Below, one piece after another: positions 29,518 through 37,654 of a stretch of 64,000 bases of DNA. The notes beneath the pieces are model-generated. The model had not been told where the DNA came from. It was given only the letters and a program-made list of their open reading frames with translations, and made no database searches. The stretch spans positions 1 to 64,000 of the forward strand of contig CAMDKD010000001.1 in assembly GCA_945901125.1 (NCBI GenBank), given 5' to 3'. The DNA is from Bordetella parapertussis (GTDB lineage: Bacteria > Pseudomonadota > Gammaproteobacteria > Burkholderiales > Burkholderiaceae_C). Position numbers and translations under genes: made by a program. Positions within the stretch are counted from its first letter, which is position 1, and every line of letters starts with the position of its first letter.

Positions 29518-29925
29518 ATGAGCTTGACCAAAGACCGTGACTTGGCTGATTTGCTCTACAACAGCTACGGGGATCTTTCATTGCTGCTGGCTGACCTGAG
29601 CAGTCTGGCCGAACACCAGGCCAAACATGCAGTGGCAGTGCAAAACCACGACCACGACAAGAACGGCCATGAGTCACATGCACCAGCACCTACCGAGGCT
29701 CAAAAAACGCTGACGGGTGCACAGCAAAAAACCGTGGCCTTGCAGCAGCATCTCGTGCAAATCATCAAGCTGTTGATTCAAAACCATACCGACGCCGGCA
29801 TCATCATCAATGAGTTTGAAAAAATACGCACCACCAAACTATTGATGAGCGAGACTTTCTCGCTCGCCCATGTCATACCCGTGAATGCAGGAATTAATTC
29901 AAATACCACGCCTTTGTTGAAATAA
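29518..29925 (+). CDS. Small His-rich protein of unknown function
   Basis: 135 aa, unrecognised. Translation is credible because a strong AAGGAAG site precedes ATG 29518. Residues 1-30 form a probable helix (DLADLLYNSYGDLSLLLADL). Residues 33-54 hold six histidines, including HDHDKNGHESH, which could bind a metal. Residues 60-110 are predicted helical (QQKTVALQQHLVQIIKLLI). No signal peptide or membrane segment is evident. The last 17 residues, from Val119, are encoded by a degenerate dispersed repeat (VIPVNAGI) and probably replaced an original C-terminus when the old stop was lost or passed. It lies 43 bases after purL and may be read through from it. Function cannot be inferred. Confidence 0.65.
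   Translation: MSLTKDRDLADLLYNSYGDLSLLLADLSSLAEHQAKHAVAVQNHDHDKNGHESHAPAPTEAQKTLTGAQQKTVALQQHLVQIIKLLIQNHTDAGIIINEFEKIRTTKLLMSETFSLAHVIPVNAGINSNTTPLLK
29872..29895. repeat. Degenerate copy of a dispersed palindromic repeat (VIPAKAGI-type)
   Basis: The segment starts GTCATACCCGTGAATGCAGG and continues to 29895. It resembles the common proteobacterial element whose consensus is roughly ATTCCCGCG-n-CGCGGGAAT and which, when translated, gives VIPAKAGI on one strand and PAFAGMT on the other. Here the plus strand gives VIPVNAGI and the minus strand IPAFTGMT. The arms ATACCCG and CAGGAAT still pair partly. It is the only copy I found in the window. Confidence 0.55.
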
Positions 29926-29942
29926 GCCGGATCACCATAAAA

Positions 29943-29971
29943 AAAGCCCTCTTCAGATTGAAGAGGGCTTT
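29943..29971 (-). terminator. Intrinsic terminator of the selO-to-parvulin operon
   Basis: A 12-bp perfect stem (AAAGCCCTCTTC at 29943-29954 with GAAGAGGGCTTT at 29960-29971) has a five-base loop. Read on the minus strand it is followed by a T run, so it ends the minus operon about 20 bases after the parvulin stop. On the plus strand the trailing T run is short, so it would be only a weak terminator for the small His-rich gene. Confidence 0.88.
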
Positions 29972-29993
29972 CGCATATCAAACGCCAGAATGA

Positions 29994-30776
29994 TTATTCA
30001 ATCTTGGCTTTTTCGCGCAAGGACTGTTGGTATTCACCCAATTTGGCTTGTTGCAATTGCTGCAGGATTTGCGGCTTGACATCATCAAACTTGGGCAGTT
30101 CCGCGCTGCGTATATCGTCCAGGCGAATGATGTGGTAACCGAACTGCGACTTGACAGGTGTGGCAGTGGTTTCGCCTTTTTTGAGCGCGGTCATGGCCAC
30201 AGAAAATTCTTTGACGAAGCTGTTGGGGTTGGCCCAATCCAGATCGCCGCCCTTAGCGCCTGAGCCTGGGTCTTTAGATTGTTTTTTGGCGATGTCTTCA
30301 AACTTGCCGCCTTTTTTCAAGCTAGCCAAAACAGCTTTGGCTTGTTCTTCCTTGTCAACCAGGATGTGACGGGCTTTGTATTCTTTGCTGCTGTTGGCAG
30401 CTGCGAATTTGTCATATTCAGCTCTGACGTCCGCATCGGTGACCGGACTTTTACGCTGATAGTCGCCAAACAGTTCACGGATCAGCAGGCCTTGGCGGGC
30501 CAAGTCCATCTGAACTTTGAATTCTTCGGTGGTGTCCATGCCCAGGCTTTGCGCTTCTTGCATGAATATTTCACGCAGTATGACTTCTTCACGCAGTTGC
30601 TGCTCCATTTCCGGGGTGACGGCCCGGCCTGAACGCTCGAGTTGAGCGGCCAATGCCTGTACTCGCGCCTTAGGAACAGCTTTGCCGTTGACGACGGCCA
30701 GGTTTTGAGCCTGAGCTGTCAGACTGGCGCAGGCTAACAAGCCGGCGAGCAGGGGATTGATCAAAGAGATTTTCAT
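29994..30776 (-). CDS. Periplasmic parvulin-type peptidyl-prolyl isomerase
   Basis: 260 aa. An N-terminal signal peptide (MKISLINPLLAGLLACASLTA, cleavage near AQA) is followed by a SurA-N-like helical part and a PpiC rotamase domain with YKARHILV and FGYHIIRLDDI (about residues 130-225). These proteins fold outer-membrane or secreted proteins in the periplasm by cis-trans proline isomerisation. Start ATG 30776 is chosen because it begins the signal peptide; an open extension of 17 codons upstream would bury it. It is shorter than SurA (one rotamase domain), resembling PrsA/PpiC-like proteins. Last gene of the selO-msrB-yciB-bolA unit, followed by a terminator. Confidence 0.9.
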   Translation of the reverse strand: MKISLINPLLAGLLACASLTAQAQNLAVVNGKAVPKARVQALAAQLERSGRAVTPEMEQQLREEVILREIFMQEAQSLGMDTTEEFKVQMDLARQGLLIRELFGDYQRKSPVTDADVRAEYDKFAAANSSKEYKARHILVDKEEQAKAVLASLKKGGKFEDIAKKQSKDPGSGAKGGDLDWANPNSFVKEFSVAMTALKKGETTATPVKSQFGYHIIRLDDIRSAELPKFDDVKPQILQQLQQAKLGEYQQSLREKAKIE

Positions 30777-30823
30777 GAAAAAACTTTCAAAAGAGTAAGT
30801 CGGGTTGAAAACAAACCCGTGCA

Positions 30824-31096
30824 TCAAGCTGGTAAGTCGACAATTTCAATGGCCAAGGCATGCAAACCCGAGTCGGTGAATTGTTGCAGGGAATCATACA
30901 CAAGCCGGTGCTTGGCCACACGGCTCAAACCGTTAAATACCCCTGCACCGATACGTACACGGAAATGCGTGCCGTGTCCGCTGCCGTCAGCACCTGCATG
31001 ACCGGCATGGGCGGCACTTTCATCCTCGACTTGCAAAAAAAAGGGCTGTAAATCGGTTTGTAAGCAGGATTCGAGTTCTTGTGCCGTGATGTTCAT
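30824..31096 (-). CDS. bolA: BolA family protein
   Basis: 90 aa. The BolA fold is recognisable from the HFRVRIGAGVFNGLSRVAKHRLVYDSL segment, which includes the conserved FxGxxxVxRHRxVY-like pattern (here FNGLSRVAKHRLVY), and the C-terminal HALAIEIVDLP. BolA proteins pair with monothiol glutaredoxins in iron-sulfur cluster handling and also act as regulators of envelope genes. A small Gly/His/Ala-rich loop (AAHAGHAGADGSGHG, about 29-43) precedes the conserved core and could supply Fe-S or metal ligands. The start overlaps the yciB stop by four bases, and the parvulin gene follows after 47 bases. Confidence 0.9.
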   Translation of the reverse strand: MNITAQELESCLQTDLQPFFLQVEDESAAHAGHAGADGSGHGTHFRVRIGAGVFNGLSRVAKHRLVYDSLQQFTDSGLHALAIEIVDLPA

Positions 31097-31650
31097 GGGG
31101 CGTCCGCCGGTTTGTCTGTCTCTTCCAACTGTATGTGTCGCCCCAGGTAGACCGCTTGCGCCAGCACGAACACCAGCATCAGGCCCATGCCGCCGAACAA
31201 TTTGTAGTTAACCCAGGTGTCGGTGTCGAAATTGAAAGCCACCCAGAGGTTGGCCAAGCCCATGAAAGCAAAAAACGCCACCCAGGCAAATAACATGCGA
31301 AACCAAATCGGATCCGGCAGTCTCATTTGCGCCGACATGAGTTTCATCAACAGATTGCGCTTGAAAATCAATTGTCCGACCAGCAATACACCGCCCATCA
31401 GCCAGTAAAGAATGGTCGGTTTCCATTTAATAAAGGTTTCGTCGTGGGTGAGCAAGGTGGCACCACCGAACAAGGTAATGATGGCCAGACTGACCCATTG
31501 CATGGGCTCGACCTTGCCGTGTTTGAAATACAGCCAACCGATTTGTACCAAGGTGGCGACCATGGCCACTGCGGTGGCCACATAAATGCCGGCCAGTTTG
31601 AACGCGATGAAAAACAGCACGATCGGGAAAAAATCCATCAGCATTTTCAT
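31093..31650 (-). CDS. yciB: Inner-membrane septation protein YciB/IspZ
   Basis: 185-aa integral membrane protein with about five hydrophobic helices, beginning MKMLMDFFPIVLFFIAFK. The FFPIVLFF start, the QWVSLAIITLFGGATLL segment and the MKLMSAQMRLPDPIW region are typical of the YciB family. Members are linked to cell-envelope integrity and septation in enterics and Shigella; the molecular activity is unknown. It overlaps msrB upstream and bolA downstream by four bases each. The order msrB-yciB-bolA-parvulin is conserved in Burkholderiales, which supports the call. Confidence 0.92.
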   Translation of the reverse strand: MKMLMDFFPIVLFFIAFKLAGIYVATAVAMVATLVQIGWLYFKHGKVEPMQWVSLAIITLFGGATLLTHDETFIKWKPTILYWLMGGVLLVGQLIFKRNLLMKLMSAQMRLPDPIWFRMLFAWVAFFAFMGLANLWVAFNFDTDTWVNYKLFGGMGLMLVFVLAQAVYLGRHIQLEETDKPADAP

Positions 31651-32063
31651 GGCTTGTCTTTCTCAGGCTCGAAGGATAAGGCCGCTGAATTCATGCAATA
31701 GCGCAAGCCAGTAGGGGCAGGGCCATCGGGAAACACATGGCCTAAATGGGCTTTGCACACAGCGCAAACGGTTTCGGTGCGCGTCATGCCGTGGGCGCGG
31801 TCAACCCGTTCTTCGATGGCGGTGTTGTCGCTGGCCTGGGAGAAACTGGGCCAGCCGCAACCGGCATCAAATTTGGTGTCGGAGCTGAACAATTCGTTGT
31901 CGCAACACATGCAGCGGTACACGCCCTTGGCCCAATGCGCTTCATAGCGACCGGTGAAAGGGCGTTCGGTCGCAGCATGCCGGGTGACTTCGAAGGCCAC
32001 TGGTTCGGCGTTTTTGGCAGCCAGATGGGCTCGCCATTCGGCACTGTTTTCGGGTAATTTCAT
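31647..32063 (-). CDS. msrB: Peptide-methionine (R)-S-oxide reductase MsrB
   Basis: 138 aa. Reduces methionine-R-sulfoxide in proteins using thioredoxin. Zinc-binding pairs are Cys51/Cys54 (CMCC) and Cys100/Cys103 (CAVC). Cys123 in RYCMNSAAL is the catalytic residue, and Cys69 in DAGCGWPSF is the likely resolving residue. ATG 32063 gives MKLPENSAEWRAHL, the standard start; an extra 11 codons upstream overlap selO. The start overlaps the selO stop by four bases, so reductase and SelO are translationally coupled, consistent with a shared oxidative-stress role. No signal peptide: a cytoplasmic enzyme. Confidence 0.95.
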   Translation of the reverse strand: MKLPENSAEWRAHLAAKNAEPVAFEVTRHAATERPFTGRYEAHWAKGVYRCMCCDNELFSSDTKFDAGCGWPSFSQASDNTAIEERVDRAHGMTRTETVCAVCKAHLGHVFPDGPAPTGLRYCMNSAALSFEPEKDKP

Positions 32064-33556
32064 GAGGAACAACTGATGGAAATGGAAGAAGCCCAATCGG
32101 GCGGAAACCCGGCCAGGTGATGAAAATCCGGGTGCTCGTCAAACGGCGTTTGCAAAACCTGCAACAAATCAGCGACACCGGAAAAGTCGCCTATTTTCGC
32201 CTGTTGTATGGCCTGCTCGCCCAAATGATTGCGCAACACGTATTTCGGATTGGTTTGCAGCATTTGCGAGGAAGTTTTCAGCAAGTCCTGGCCCTGTAGC
32301 CTGAGCACATAAGCGGGCAGCCAGTTGTCCCAGCCCTCATGCTGCATAAACAGGTCGCGTACTTTTTCAAAAGCCGCCGCAGGCGCCTGCGTTGCCAACA
32401 AAGCTGTTGCGAGGCTCAGGCGACGCCAGAAAATGGTGAAGTCGGTTTTTTCAGCCGCAAGTATTTTCAACAGCGATTCAATCAACTCATGGTCGCCAGA
32501 CTGTGAACCGGCAAGTCCGAGTTTGGCGGCAAAGGCCTGATCGGCCAGCACCGGGTAATCGGTTTTAAAGCTTTCCAGCGCCGCCACTGCCATGTCCTGG
32601 TCTTCAATCAGCGGCAGCATGGCTTGACCCAGACAAAACAAATTCCAATAGGCGACTTGCGGTTGTCTGGCGTAGGCGTAACGCCCTTGGTGGTCTGAAT
32701 GGTTGCAAATATGTGCCGGGTCAAAACCATCCAGAAACTGAAACGGTCCGTAGTCAATGGTCAAGCCCAGCAAGCTCATATTGTCTGTGTTCATCACACC
32801 GTGGCAAAAGCCAACAGCCTGCCATCGCGCCAGCATTTCAGCGGTCAATCGGGTAACGCGGGCCAGCAAGGCGGTGTAACGCTTTGGCCCCGCTTCAACC
32901 GACAGCAGATGAGGAAAATGCTTTGCGATGAAATGGTCAACCAGCAGTTGCAATGATGCGGTGTCACCGTTAGCGGCGAAATGTTGCAAGTGGCCGAAAC
33001 GCAAAAAACTGGGTGCCACGCGGGTCACCACGGCGGCGGTTTCCAGTTCCTCGCGCAGCACGCGATCCGGCGAGCCGGTCAGGCACAGCGCTCTGGTGGT
33101 TGGAATGCCAAGGCCGTGCATGGCTTCGCTGCATAAAAACTCGCGGATGCTGGAGCGCAGCACCGCGCGGCCGTCGCCCATGCGCGAATACGGTGTCAAA
33201 CCGGCACCTTTGAGCTGAAATTCCTGAGGGCCTATGGCGGTGTCTAGCAAGCCCAGAGACAAGGCCCGCCCGTCGCCGAGTTGACCGGCCCAGACTCCAA
33301 ATTGGTGACCGCTGTAAACACTGGCAAAAGGCTGGCTGCCGGGAAGGACAGAGTTACCTGAAAGAGCTGAAAGTAACTTTTCGCTATCCCACCTATGTAC
33401 CGGCCAGCCCAATTGCTCGGCCAAGGCGTGGTTACGCGCCACCCAATGCACATTGCTCAAAGGTGTGGGCTGAACGCCGGTGTAAAAAGCTGTCCCCAAA
33501 GCGTCATAGGGATGCTGCCAATCCAAGGTGAATTCAATGGTTTGTGAAGATTGCAT
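32060..33556 (-). CDS. selO: SelO family protein adenylyltransferase (YdiU)
   Basis: 498 aa. SelO is a pseudokinase-fold enzyme that AMPylates Ser/Thr/Tyr on redox proteins. Recognisable features: SVYSGHQFGVWAGQLGDGRA, LKGAGLTPYSRMGDGRAVLR, CHGVMNTDNMSLLG and IDYGPFQFLD (metal-binding Asp). The C-terminus ends SCSS with Cys at the third-last position, where eukaryotic SelO has selenocysteine. ATG 33556 is chosen, with an AGG-like site just upstream; a GTG five codons earlier (33571) lies in a 12-bp palindrome and is less likely. It is slightly longer than enteric YdiU. First gene of the msrB-yciB-bolA-parvulin unit. Confidence 0.93.
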   Translation of the reverse strand: MQSSQTIEFTLDWQHPYDALGTAFYTGVQPTPLSNVHWVARNHALAEQLGWPVHRWDSEKLLSALSGNSVLPGSQPFASVYSGHQFGVWAGQLGDGRALSLGLLDTAIGPQEFQLKGAGLTPYSRMGDGRAVLRSSIREFLCSEAMHGLGIPTTRALCLTGSPDRVLREELETAAVVTRVAPSFLRFGHLQHFAANGDTASLQLLVDHFIAKHFPHLLSVEAGPKRYTALLARVTRLTAEMLARWQAVGFCHGVMNTDNMSLLGLTIDYGPFQFLDGFDPAHICNHSDHQGRYAYARQPQVAYWNLFCLGQAMLPLIEDQDMAVAALESFKTDYPVLADQAFAAKLGLAGSQSGDHELIESLLKILAAEKTDFTIFWRRLSLATALLATQAPAAAFEKVRDLFMQHEGWDNWLPAYVLRLQGQDLLKTSSQMLQTNPKYVLRNHLGEQAIQQAKIGDFSGVADLLQVLQTPFDEHPDFHHLAGFPPDWASSISISCSS

Positions 33557-33562
33557 CGCCTG

Positions 33563-33574
33563 ATTGTGCACAAT
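33563..33574. promoter_or_regulatory. 12-bp perfect palindrome, possible operator
   Basis: ATTGTGCACAAT is its own reverse complement. It lies in the 70-base divergent spacer between selO (minus) and the acyl-CoA ligase (plus), seven bases upstream of the selO start. Position and symmetry fit a dimeric repressor site, but no regulator gene is adjacent and the family cannot be named. Chance occurrence is possible. Confidence 0.35.
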
Positions 33575-33626
33575 ACGCGAACAATAGGCGCTGAAGCGTC
33601 ATTTAAAGACTTACCAGGAGATACCC

Positions 33627-35252
33627 ATGTTGGGATTGATGCAGCAACAAAAACTTTTGATTTCAGACATGATCGAGTTCGCCGAAAAGCATCACGGCGA
33701 CACCGATATCGTTTCTAGACGTGTCGAAGGCGACATACACCGCAGCAACTGGGCCACCATAGCCGCCCGCTCGCGCCAGGTGGCCAATGCCCTGGATGGC
33801 TGGCAGATCCCGGTCGGCGAAAGAGTCGCCACGCTGGCCTGGAACGGTTACAGGCATTTGGAGTTGTACTTTGGCGTCAGCGGCAGCGGACGCGTGTTGC
33901 ACACCTTGAATCCGCGTCTTCATCCCGAGCAAGTGGTCTGGATCGTCAACCACGCCGAAGACAGCGTGCTGTGTTTTGACATGACTTTTCTGCCTATCGT
34001 GCAGAAAATCCACCAGGACTGCCCCACGGTCAAGCACTGGGTCGCAATGTGCGACGCAGACAAATTGCCGACAGGCAGCGGCGTCCCCGGCCTGGTCAGC
34101 TACGAGGCCTGGATGTCTCAACTTTCAACCGGCTACGCCTGGCCCGAACTCGATGAAAACGCCGCCTCTTGCATGTGCTACACCAGCGGCACAACCGGCA
34201 ACCCCAAGGCCGCTGTCTACAGCCACCGTTCAACTTTGCTTCACGCCTACGCCTGTGCTTTGCCCGATGTCATGTGTTTGTCGGCCCGCGACAGCGTGCT
34301 GCCCGTGGTACCTATGTTTCATGTGAATGCCTGGGGCATTCCGTACAGCGCTGCCATGGTCGGTTGCAAACTGGTGTTCCCCGGCCCGGCGCTGGACGGC
34401 AAATCCGTTTACGAGTTGCTGGAAGCAGAAAAAGTCACGCTAGCCGCCGGTGTACCCACAGTCTGGCAAATGCTGCTCGGCCACATCAAGGCCGGAGGTC
34501 TGCGCTTCAATTTCCTCAAACGCACCGTCATCGGCGGTTCGGCTTGTCCGCCCGCCATGATTCAGGCTTTCAATGACGACTACGGCGTTGAAGTGCTGCA
34601 CGCCTGGGGCATGACCGAGCTCAGTCCGCTGGGAACCTTGTGCACATTAAAGAACAAACACTTGGAATTGCCGCCCGACGAGCAGATGAAAATCCGCTTG
34701 AAACAAGGCCGTGCCATCTTCGGTATCGATTTCAAAATCGTGGATGAACTGGGTGTGGAGCAACCTAACGACGGCAAGGCCTACGGCGACTTGCTGGTCA
34801 AAGGCCCCTGGGTGATACGCGAATATTTCAAGCAGGAAGGCCCGTCACCGCTGGTCGGCGGCTGGTTTCCCACCGGCGATGTGGCCACCGTTGACCCCGA
34901 AGGCTTTATGCAAATCACAGACCGCAGCAAGGACGTGATCAAGTCCGGCGGCGAATGGATCAGTTCCATCGATGTGGAAAACATCGCCATGGCCCACACA
35001 GATGTCGCCATGGCCGCCTGTATAGGCATGGCGCATCCCAAGTGGGATGAAAGACCAGTGGTGGTGGTGGTGAAAAAACCCGGCAGTGCGCTGACAGCGG
35101 CGGAGTTGTTGAAATTTTACGAAGGCAAAATCGCCAAATGGCAAGTGCCTGATGATGTGTTGTTTGTCGAAGCGATTCCATTGGGAGCCACCGGCAAAAT
35201 GTTGAAAACGCGCTTGCGTGAGCAACTTGCCGACTACCGCTTGCCGTCATAA
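33627..35252 (+). CDS. Acyl-CoA ligase, AMP-forming (DmdB/AlkK-like medium-chain acyl or methylthiopropionate ligase)
   Basis: 541 aa ANL-superfamily enzyme that activates a carboxylic acid to its CoA thioester through an acyl-adenylate. The P-loop YTSGTTGNPKA is at 185-195. The adenylate-binding AWGMTEL-type motif is in LHAWGMTELSP, the hinge is ITDRSKDVIKSGGEWIS, and the catalytic C-terminal Lys is in GATGKMLKT. The N-terminus MLGLMQQQKLLISDMIEFA and TLAWNGYRHLELYFG match the group annotated as long/medium-chain fatty-acid or 3-methylthiopropionyl-CoA ligase. Start ATG 33627 has a perfect AGGAGA site. It begins the plus-strand catabolic block and precedes the liv transporter by 75 bases. 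The acid activated is unknown. Confidence 0.88.
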   Translation: MLGLMQQQKLLISDMIEFAEKHHGDTDIVSRRVEGDIHRSNWATIAARSRQVANALDGWQIPVGERVATLAWNGYRHLELYFGVSGSGRVLHTLNPRLHPEQVVWIVNHAEDSVLCFDMTFLPIVQKIHQDCPTVKHWVAMCDADKLPTGSGVPGLVSYEAWMSQLSTGYAWPELDENAASCMCYTSGTTGNPKAAVYSHRSTLLHAYACALPDVMCLSARDSVLPVVPMFHVNAWGIPYSAAMVGCKLVFPGPALDGKSVYELLEAEKVTLAAGVPTVWQMLLGHIKAGGLRFNFLKRTVIGGSACPPAMIQAFNDDYGVEVLHAWGMTELSPLGTLCTLKNKHLELPPDEQMKIRLKQGRAIFGIDFKIVDELGVEQPNDGKAYGDLLVKGPWVIREYFKQEGPSPLVGGWFPTGDVATVDPEGFMQITDRSKDVIKSGGEWISSIDVENIAMAHTDVAMAACIGMAHPKWDERPVVVVVKKPGSALTAAELLKFYEGKIAKWQVPDDVLFVEAIPLGATGKMLKTRLREQLADYRLPS

Positions 35253-35282
35253 TTCAACCGGGCATTCACTTGCAGGTATAAC
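35253..35282 (+). promoter_or_regulatory. Possible promoter of the liv operon
   Basis: TTCAAC at 35253-35258 and TATAAC at 35277-35282 are separated by 18 bases, just after the ligase stop and 45 bases before the binding-protein start. The -10 matches five of six consensus bases, but the -35 is weak. Read-through from the ligase gene is equally possible, since no terminator is visible. Confidence 0.3.
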
Positions 35283-35327
35283 CCTGACTTTACTTAATTC
35301 TGGTTGATGAATTTCTAGGAGATAAAA

Positions 35328-36557
35328 ATGGTGTTTAGCAAAACCGGTTTGGCTTTGTTGCTGGGTAGCTTGTTTTCTGTGGCTGCTTTCGCGCAAAAAG
35401 GCGAAACAGTCAAAATTGCATTTATCGATCCCATGTCCGGTTTGATGGCGCCTGTGGGCACCAACCAGCTTAAAACCCTGCAATACCTGACCGAGGAATA
35501 CAACAAATCCAACCCGGCTGGTGTGAAATTTGAAATCATCGGCCTGGACAACAAGCTCAGTCCGGCCGAAAGCCTGAACCAGTTGAAATCCGCCCTGGAT
35601 CAGGGCGTGCGCTACATCACCCAAGGCGATGGCTCTTCAGTGGCCGGTGCCTTGGTCGATGCAGTCAACAAGCACAATGAGCGCAATCCGGGCAAGGAAA
35701 TTGTTTACCTTAACCACTCCGCAGTCGACCCTGACCTGACCAACAGCAAATGCAGTTACTGGCATTTCCGATTTGATGCAGACACCTCCATGAAAATGGA
35801 AGCCATCACCACGTTCATCAAAGAATTGCCTGACGTGAAAAAAGTGTATTTGCTTAATCAGAACTACTCTCATGGCCAACAAGTCGCCAAGTTCGCCAAG
35901 GAAACGCTGGCTCGCAAACGCCCGGATATACAAATCGTCGGTGAAGACCTGCATCCCCTGGCGCAAGTGCGCGACTTCGCTCCTTATATTGCCAAGATCA
36001 AGGCCTCAGGTGCAGATTCTGTGATCACCGGCAACTGGGGCTCTGACCTGTCATTGCTGGTCAAAGCAGCCAACGAAGGCGGCTACACAGGTAAGTTTTT
36101 TACTTACTACACCGGTGTCAGCGGTACACCCACGGCCCTAGGCCAAGGCGCTGCCGGTCGTGTGTTCCAGGTTTCTTACGCTCACTACAACATGAGCGGA
36201 CCTATGGCGAAATACCGGGACGGTTTCAAAGCCAAATTCAATGACGATTTGTACACCGCTTCCATGATCAGCATTTTTGATTTGCTGACCGGTGCCATGG
36301 CACAGGCCAAATCCACCGACCCTGTCAAAGTGGCTGCCGCTATGCACGGTTACAAATTCAAAGGCTTTAACGGTGACATGGAAATGCGCAAGTTCGACCA
36401 CCAGTTGCAGCAAACCCTGTTCATCTCAGTTTGGCAAAAGGCGGATAAAAAATATCCTTACAGCCCGGAAAACACCGGCATGACCTTGGCTCCTGTGAAA
36501 ACCTTCGAGCCCTATGTGTCCAGCACACCGACCAGCTGCCAGATGAAAATGCCCTGA
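35328..36557 (+). CDS. Liv-type ABC transporter periplasmic substrate-binding protein
   Basis: 409 aa. An N-terminal signal peptide (about residues 1-22, cleavage after AFA) is followed by a type I periplasmic binding fold (Peripla_BP_6 group) starting GETVKIAFIDPMSG. The LivJ/LivK fold is used for branched-chain amino acids but also for many aromatic and aliphatic acids. It directly precedes two permeases and two ATPases and follows an acyl-CoA ligase, so the ligand is more likely an organic acid than an amino acid; this is inference. The ribosome-binding site TAGGAGA is strong. The mature protein has a C-terminal cysteine (TSCQMKMP), not a lipobox. Confidence 0.9.
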   Translation: MVFSKTGLALLLGSLFSVAAFAQKGETVKIAFIDPMSGLMAPVGTNQLKTLQYLTEEYNKSNPAGVKFEIIGLDNKLSPAESLNQLKSALDQGVRYITQGDGSSVAGALVDAVNKHNERNPGKEIVYLNHSAVDPDLTNSKCSYWHFRFDADTSMKMEAITTFIKELPDVKKVYLLNQNYSHGQQVAKFAKETLARKRPDIQIVGEDLHPLAQVRDFAPYIAKIKASGADSVITGNWGSDLSLLVKAANEGGYTGKFFTYYTGVSGTPTALGQGAAGRVFQVSYAHYNMSGPMAKYRDGFKAKFNDDLYTASMISIFDLLTGAMAQAKSTDPVKVAAAMHGYKFKGFNGDMEMRKFDHQLQQTLFISVWQKADKKYPYSPENTGMTLAPVKTFEPYVSSTPTSCQMKMP

Positions 36558-36624
36558 TGTGAAGCAAAAAGTGCGTTTCGACTATTCATACAGCCCGGCA
36601 ACAAGCAGCATCGGTACCTGAACC

Positions 36625-37653
36625 ATGGAGTTTTTCGTCATCTCCATGCTCAATGGTTTGAGTTACGGCCTGCTGTTGTTCATGCTGAGTTCAGGCCTGA
36701 CGCTGATCTTTAGCATGATGGGCGTGCTGAATTTCGCCCACGCCAGTTTTTATATGCTGGGCGCTTATTTCGGCTATACGCTCAGCGGTGTCTTCGGTTT
36801 CTGGCCTGCTCTGATTTTGGCGCCTGTGTTGACCGGGGCTGCCGGTGCGGTATTTGAAAGTCAGGTGCTGCGCAAGGTTCACAAAATGGGCCACGTGTCT
36901 GAATTGCTGGTGACCTTTGGTTTGTCCTACATCGTGCTGGAACTGGTGCAACTGATTTGGGGCCGGGTCGCGGTGGAATTCAATCCCCCGGCTTTTTTGC
37001 AAGGACCTATGTTCACCCTAATCAATCATTCGCAGCAAGGCTTGTCGCTGGTCAGCGGGGAAGCAGGCGCGCTTTGTCAAGCTGCTGAGGGTGTGCGTGT
37101 GGTCTGCTCACCGTTTCCGGCCACGCGCGGATTTGTCATGTTGACTGCGATGTTGATGGTGGTCAGCTTGTGGTGGGTGCTTACAAAAACCCGTGTCGGC
37201 TTGATCATTCAAGCGGCATTGACCCATCCTCAAACAGTTGAAACCCTGGGCCACAACGTTCCGCGTATTTTCATGCTGGTGTTCGCCATGGGCACAGGTC
37301 TGGCCGGACTGGCCGGTGTGATCGGCGGCTTTACCTTCATCACGGAACCGGCCATGGCCGCCACCGTCGGTTCGGTGGTGTTCGTCGTTGTGGTTGTCGG
37401 CGGCATGGGCTCGCTCAGCGGTGCTTTTCTGGCATCACTTGTCATTGGCATAGTACAAACTTTTGCGGTGGCTGTGGATTACTCGCTGATGCAATTACTT
37501 ACGGATGCCGGCCTTGTATTTTCCGATCACTGGCAAGACAACACAATTTTGAAGCTGTCGATTTCGCAAGTGGCACCTATTCTTCCTTACCTGTTGCTGG
37601 TGTTGATTTTGATTTTCCGTCCGCGCGGCCTGTTAGGTAAGCGGGAGACCTGA
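36625..37653 (+). CDS. Liv-type ABC transporter permease, LivH family
   Basis: 342-aa membrane protein with about eight hydrophobic helices, beginning with the N-terminal SMLNGLSYGLLLFMLSSGLT characteristic of LivH. The ATPase-contacting cytoplasmic loop region is THPQTVETLGHNVPRIFMLVF, and the family's conserved GxxAGLAGVIGG segment is present. It is longer than enteric LivH because of an extracytoplasmic insertion at about residues 118-165 with two cysteines (ALCQAAEGVRVVC), which might form a disulfide. No Shine-Dalgarno sequence is obvious at ATG 36625; the 67-base gap after the binding-protein gene shows no terminator or attenuator hairpin. Confidence 0.9.
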   Translation: MEFFVISMLNGLSYGLLLFMLSSGLTLIFSMMGVLNFAHASFYMLGAYFGYTLSGVFGFWPALILAPVLTGAAGAVFESQVLRKVHKMGHVSELLVTFGLSYIVLELVQLIWGRVAVEFNPPAFLQGPMFTLINHSQQGLSLVSGEAGALCQAAEGVRVVCSPFPATRGFVMLTAMLMVVSLWWVLTKTRVGLIIQAALTHPQTVETLGHNVPRIFMLVFAMGTGLAGLAGVIGGFTFITEPAMAATVGSVVFVVVVVGGMGSLSGAFLASLVIGIVQTFAVAVDYSLMQLLTDAGLVFSDHWQDNTILKLSISQVAPILPYLLLVLILIFRPRGLLGKRET

Positions 37654-37654
37654 T

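Noticed and set aside
32060..32071. Selenocysteine at the SelO C-terminus
   Set aside because: The relevant codon encodes Cys (SCSS) and no in-frame TGA precedes the stop.
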